Source: Lachnospira sp. UBA2821 (GTDB lineage Bacteria > Bacillota > Clostridia > Lachnospirales > Lachnospiraceae). Taken from it: DNA of 8,359 bases. The DNA lies in the NCBI GenBank assembly GCA_002351535.1, contig DEGR01000010.1, positions 1 through 8,359 on the forward strand. The letters run 5' to 3'. The position numbers and the translations under genes are program-made. Below the pieces are notes generated by a model. It was not told the origin of the DNA. It was given only the letters and a program-made list of their open reading frames with translations, and did no database searches. Below are positions 6,017-8,359 of the stretch, piece by piece; position 1 is the first letter of the stretch; every line of letters begins with the position of its first letter.

Positions 6017-7339
6017 CTAGAACAATACCTGAATTGTTGTACCGACCCCCGGTGCGCTGTCTAATACAATTTTTGCATCGTGAAGTTCTACAATATGTTT
6101 TACTATTGCAAGACCAAGACCTGTTCCGCCGGTAGCTTTAGAACGGCTTTTATCAACTCTGTAAAATCTTTCGAATACTCTCTCCTGCTCAGATGCAGGG
6201 ATTCCTATTCCATCATCCTTAACTATAAGAACCGGACTTTCCTTTTTAATTATCATTACATTTACAGTTCCACCCTCATTATTATATCTTATGGCATTCT
6301 GAACAAGATTTTCAGTAAGTTCTCTTATAAGCTCCCTGTTTCCACGGATGTTACAATGCTCTCCACTAAATTCAAGATTTATCTGACGTTTTTCAGCATT
6401 CATTTTCATCATTTCCATACTCTCTGCAACAACATCATACAAATCTATTTCTTCAAGGACTGACTCACTCTCTCCTCTGTCAAGCTCAGACAATTTTATA
6501 ATATCATTAATTACAGACAACAGTCTTTCGCTGTTATTTCTTATCTCATGATAAAAATGTTTTTTATTGTTGTCCGGCACCATATCTGTTTCAAGCAGCT
6601 CCGCATATCCCGATATTGCTGTAAGCGGTGTTTTAAGTTCGTGTGACACGTTGGCCGTAAAATCCTGTCTCGCCTTAACCGCAGACAATATGTCCGCATG
6701 CTGCTGCCTTATTGTTCTGGCAAAAGGAGCAAGTTCTTTATAAGGAGTATCAATAGTAGCATCTTCTATATTATGTGCCATATTTTCTATCGGCCTTATA
6801 AGCTGCTTCGTAAGCATATGTGAAAACGAAATACATATAACCATAATACACAGAATAATAAACGCAATAAGAGGTACAGATGAGATAAGCACTGATATTA
6901 CACTGTCCGCTTCCGTAGAAACACGAAGAACCGTTCCATTAGACAGTAATATTGCATAATAAAATGTATTCTTATTCATGGTACTTGATTTTCTTACCGA
7001 CTCTCCTATTCCTTTTTCAAAAGCCTGCTTCACTTCCGGTCTGTCCGCATGGTTAGCCAGTTCAGATGCCGCCTTATCATTATCATACAACACGGTTCCA
7101 TCCTTATCTATCCAGCTCACTCTCAGTTCCTTAATATCAGCAGACAAATCAATGTCGTCTTTATCTATATTAACAGACTCAAAATAATGCGTATCTTTAA
7201 GAAGTTCTGCACTTATACACAGATCATGCCTTATCTGCTTTTTAAATACTCCGTAATATACAATTGTTACACCTATAACGGTTGATAATATAGCCAGAAT
7301 TGCTATTGCTACCAGACGCATATTAATCTTTTTTTTCAT
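6017..7339 (-). CDS. phoR: Membrane sensor histidine kinase, PhoR-like
   Basis: This sensor kinase autophosphorylates on histidine and passes the phosphate to the regulator encoded just upstream. The order is: membrane segment about 8-31; an extracytoplasmic region of about 115 residues with a PAS-like WIDKDGTVLYDND (76-88); second membrane segment about 149-174; a HAMP-like linker (175-225); and the DHp helix with phosphoacceptor His233 in FTANVSHELKTPLTAISGY. The ATPase domain has the N box (LTENLVQNAIRYN, Asn344), G1 (DDGIGIP, 375-381), F box (RVFERFYRVD) and G2 (GGTGLGLAIVKH, 404-415). All catalytic motifs are present. The ATG overlaps the regulator's TGA as ATGA, so the two are translationally coupled. 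It ends in TAG without an obvious terminator before the chemoreceptor promoter. The phosphate assignment rests on the PhoR-like architecture and the PhoU-like tail nearby, so other sensor roles remain possible. Confidence 0.9.
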   Translation of the reverse strand: MKKKINMRLVAIAILAILSTVIGVTIVYYGVFKKQIRHDLCISAELLKDTHYFESVNIDKDDIDLSADIKELRVSWIDKDGTVLYDNDKAASELANHADRPEVKQAFEKGIGESVRKSSTMNKNTFYYAILLSNGTVLRVSTEADSVISVLISSVPLIAFIILCIMVICISFSHMLTKQLIRPIENMAHNIEDATIDTPYKELAPFARTIRQQHADILSAVKARQDFTANVSHELKTPLTAISGYAELLETDMVPDNNKKHFYHEIRNNSERLLSVINDIIKLSELDRGESESVLEEIDLYDVVAESMEMMKMNAEKRQINLEFSGEHCNIRGNRELIRELTENLVQNAIRYNNEGGTVNVMIIKKESPVLIVKDDGIGIPASEQERVFERFYRVDKSRSKATGGTGLGLAIVKHIVELHDAKIVLDSAPGVGTTIQVLF

Positions 7340-8004
7340 TCAATCACATACCCTACGTTTCTTACTGTTCTTATCCTGCTTCCATAATCTCCAAGCTTAT
7401 GGCGTAATGTTTTTATATGCATATCGAGAGTTCTTGATTCTCCCTCATACGTTATTCCCCAGATTCTCTCCATAATTGTATCTCTGTTAAGAACAATTCC
7501 TTTATTTATAAGGAGATACTGCAAAAGTTCGTACTCCTTAAAAGTAAGTTCAATATGCTTATTATCAATACTCACTTCATGTTTTTCATTATTCAAAACA
7601 AGAGAATCTAATGACAATATCTTTATTTCCTCTGCAACAGTTCTTCTCAACATAGCCTTTACCCTTGATATTAATTCCATAACAGAAAATGGCTTCTTAA
7701 TATAATCATCTGCGCCATCCTCTATTCCTTTCACAAGGTCAAGCTCTGTTGTTTTTGCCGTAACCATAATAACCGGAATCTTTTTAGTATCCGGATTTCT
7801 TCTAAGCTTCTTCACTATATCATTTCCACTCTCATCAGGAAGCATTACATCAAGAAGTATAAGTTCCGGCAATATTTCATCGAGTTTATTGTAAAAACTT
7901 TTAGCATTCGGAAAACCAAGAACATTGTGTCCGGCATTTCTTAACGCAAATTCTTCAATTTCCCTTATGCTCTCATCATCTTCTACTATATATATTAGTG
8001 ACAT
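7336..8004 (-). CDS. phoB: OmpR/PhoB-family response regulator
   Basis: This DNA-binding response regulator of the phosphate-type two-component pair has 222 residues. The receiver domain (about 1-118) shows the acidic pocket E8-D9-D10, phosphoacceptor Asp52 in LILLDVMLP, Thr82 in VMVTAK and Lys104 in YIKKPF. The winged-helix output domain (about 127-222) has LTFKEYELLQYLL, then the recognition helix region RTLDMHIKTLRHKLG and the C-terminal IRTVRNVGYVIE wing. All residues needed for phosphorylation are present. The ATG at 8002-8004 has AGAGG six bases upstream. Its TGA overlaps the kinase ATG. The gene follows a PhoU-like tail after about 100 bases, which supports a role in phosphate control (called PhoP in some Firmicutes). 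The exact regulon cannot be read here. Confidence 0.9.
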   Translation of the reverse strand: MSLIYIVEDDESIREIEEFALRNAGHNVLGFPNAKSFYNKLDEILPELILLDVMLPDESGNDIVKKLRRNPDTKKIPVIMVTAKTTELDLVKGIEDGADDYIKKPFSVMELISRVKAMLRRTVAEEIKILSLDSLVLNNEKHEVSIDNKHIELTFKEYELLQYLLINKGIVLNRDTIMERIWGITYEGESRTLDMHIKTLRHKLGDYGSRIRTVRNVGYVIE

Positions 8005-8047
8005 AACATTCCTCTTTTCCGTGTTATAAAAATACTACATCAGTAAT

Positions 8048-8076
8048 ATTTTATCACATTTTTCTTTTCATAATAA
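8048..8076 (-). promoter_or_regulatory. Possible promoter of the regulator-kinase pair
   Basis: TAAAAT (8048-8053) lies 17 bases from TTATTA (8071-8076), a weak -35, as often seen in activator-dependent promoters. The leader would be about 37 bases. No terminator is visible after the PhoU-like gene, so read-through from upstream is also possible. I could not recognise a clear Pho box. Confidence 0.35.
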
Positions 8077-8102
8077 AACATTTTTGTATCTGCATTCTCC
8101 GG

Positions 8103-8359
8103 TTAAAAATTATATTTCTTTATAAGAGAATTATATTCATTGTCAAACTCTTTTCTCTATTTCTCCGAAAAGCTTTTAAAATATCCGTGTGTATTATATT
8201 CATTGTCATAAATAGTTATCATTTCTACAGCAATATTAGAACAATGATCGGATACCCTCTCAAGGCATGTAAGTACATCTTCAAGAATAAATCCCATCTC
8301 TATTGTACATCTGCCTTTCTTTAATCTTTCTATATGATGATTCGCCGGTCAAAAGCTAA
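8103..8359 (-). pseudogene. C-terminal PhoU-like domain, probably of a Na/Pi cotransporter, with in-frame stops
   Basis: The frame ending in TAA at 8103-8105 encodes a recognisable PhoU-like C-terminus: HHIERLKKGRCTIEMGF, then LEDVLTCLERVSDHCSNIAV. The ERVSDHCSNIA signature is typical of the PhoU-like tail of NptA-type Na/Pi cotransporters, though a stand-alone PhoU is possible. Two in-frame stops break it. A TGA lies at 8349-8351, near the window edge. A TAG at 8157-8159 separates GYFKSFSEK from RKEFDNEYNSLIKKYNF, which reads like the normal helical end of such proteins. The second break may be tolerated, since it removes only 17 residues. The first may instead mark a frameshift, and the sequence beyond the window is needed to decide. 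The gene is upstream of and co-oriented with the PhoB-like regulator, which fits a phosphate locus. Confidence 0.7.
8130..8208. repeat. 16-bp perfect direct repeat in the PhoU-like tail
   Basis: ATTATATTCATTGTCA occurs at 8130-8145 and again at 8193-8208. The two copies are exactly 63 bases (21 codons) apart and in the same frame, so each encodes DNEYN on the minus strand. The TAG at 8157-8159 lies between them. Confidence 0.7.

Noticed and set aside
7049..7285. Plus-strand open frames inside the kinase gene, and similar frames opposite other genes
   Set aside because: They are antisense to well-conserved protein sequence and show no domain features or ribosome binding sites.
816..8359. Alternative genetic code (TGA as Gly or TAG as Gln)
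   Set aside because: TGA and TAG are both used as ordinary terminators in this window, including the tight ATGA overlap of the regulator and kinase genes, and most long frames are free of internal stops.
1..8359. CRISPR array, tRNA or rRNA genes
   Set aside because: I saw no regularly spaced direct repeats with unique spacers, no cloverleaf-like sequence ending in CCA and no rRNA-like segments.

Overview
The window is AT-rich and looks chromosomal, most likely from a Firmicute of the Clostridia, probably Lachnospiraceae. This rests on codon bias, strong AGGAGG-type ribosome binding sites, and the style of the proteins: the PIN/antitoxin pair, the ALDH3-type dehydrogenase, and the phosphate-type two-component pair next to a PhoU-like tail. 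The taxonomic call is inference; no rRNA or other marker gene is present.

Layout, left to right. (1) Positions 1-85 hold what may be the tail of a plus-strand gene, followed by a bidirectional terminator (90-127). (2) Positions 135-1115 are an accessory block on the minus strand: a promoter (1087-1115), a small ribbon-helix-helix (RHH) gene broken by an in-frame TGA (816-1049), an antitoxin-like gene (538-762) and a PIN-domain toxin (135-548). (3) Positions 1133-2749 are an insertion sequence with a 17-bp perfect terminal inverted repeat. Its DDE transposase is split by a one-base frameshift, and DnaA-box-like sites lie inside its left end. (4) Positions 2750-2934 are non-coding with a short 15-bp degenerate repeat. 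An intact aldehyde dehydrogenase follows on the plus strand (2935-4350). (5) Positions 4351-4480 are a convergent intergenic region with three hairpins, one of them a good bidirectional terminator. (6) Positions 4481-5893 encode a methyl-accepting chemotaxis protein on the minus strand, interrupted by an in-frame TAG. It has a clear extended -10 promoter upstream. (7) Positions 6017-8004 encode a PhoR-like histidine kinase and a PhoB/OmpR-type response regulator, overlapping by ATGA on the minus strand. (8) Positions 8103-8359 hold the C-terminal end of a PhoU-like domain, probably of a Na/Pi cotransporter (NptA-type) protein, with two in-frame stops.

How the genes work together: the PhoU-like tail, the regulator and the kinase make a coherent phosphate-sensing neighbourhood. 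The antitoxin and PIN protein form a type II toxin-antitoxin module, possibly co-transcribed from the RHH promoter. The chemoreceptor and the aldehyde dehydrogenase appear to be single-gene units.

The most striking feature is the number of lesions. Four reading frames that otherwise look well conserved carry an in-frame stop or a one-base shift (RHH, transposase, chemoreceptor, PhoU-like tail), while the toxin-antitoxin pair, dehydrogenase, kinase and regulator are open. TAG ends the kinase gene and TGA ends the regulator and transposase genes, so a recoded genetic code is unlikely. Gene decay or consensus errors are the leading explanations. I did not find convincing evidence of a wholly new system.
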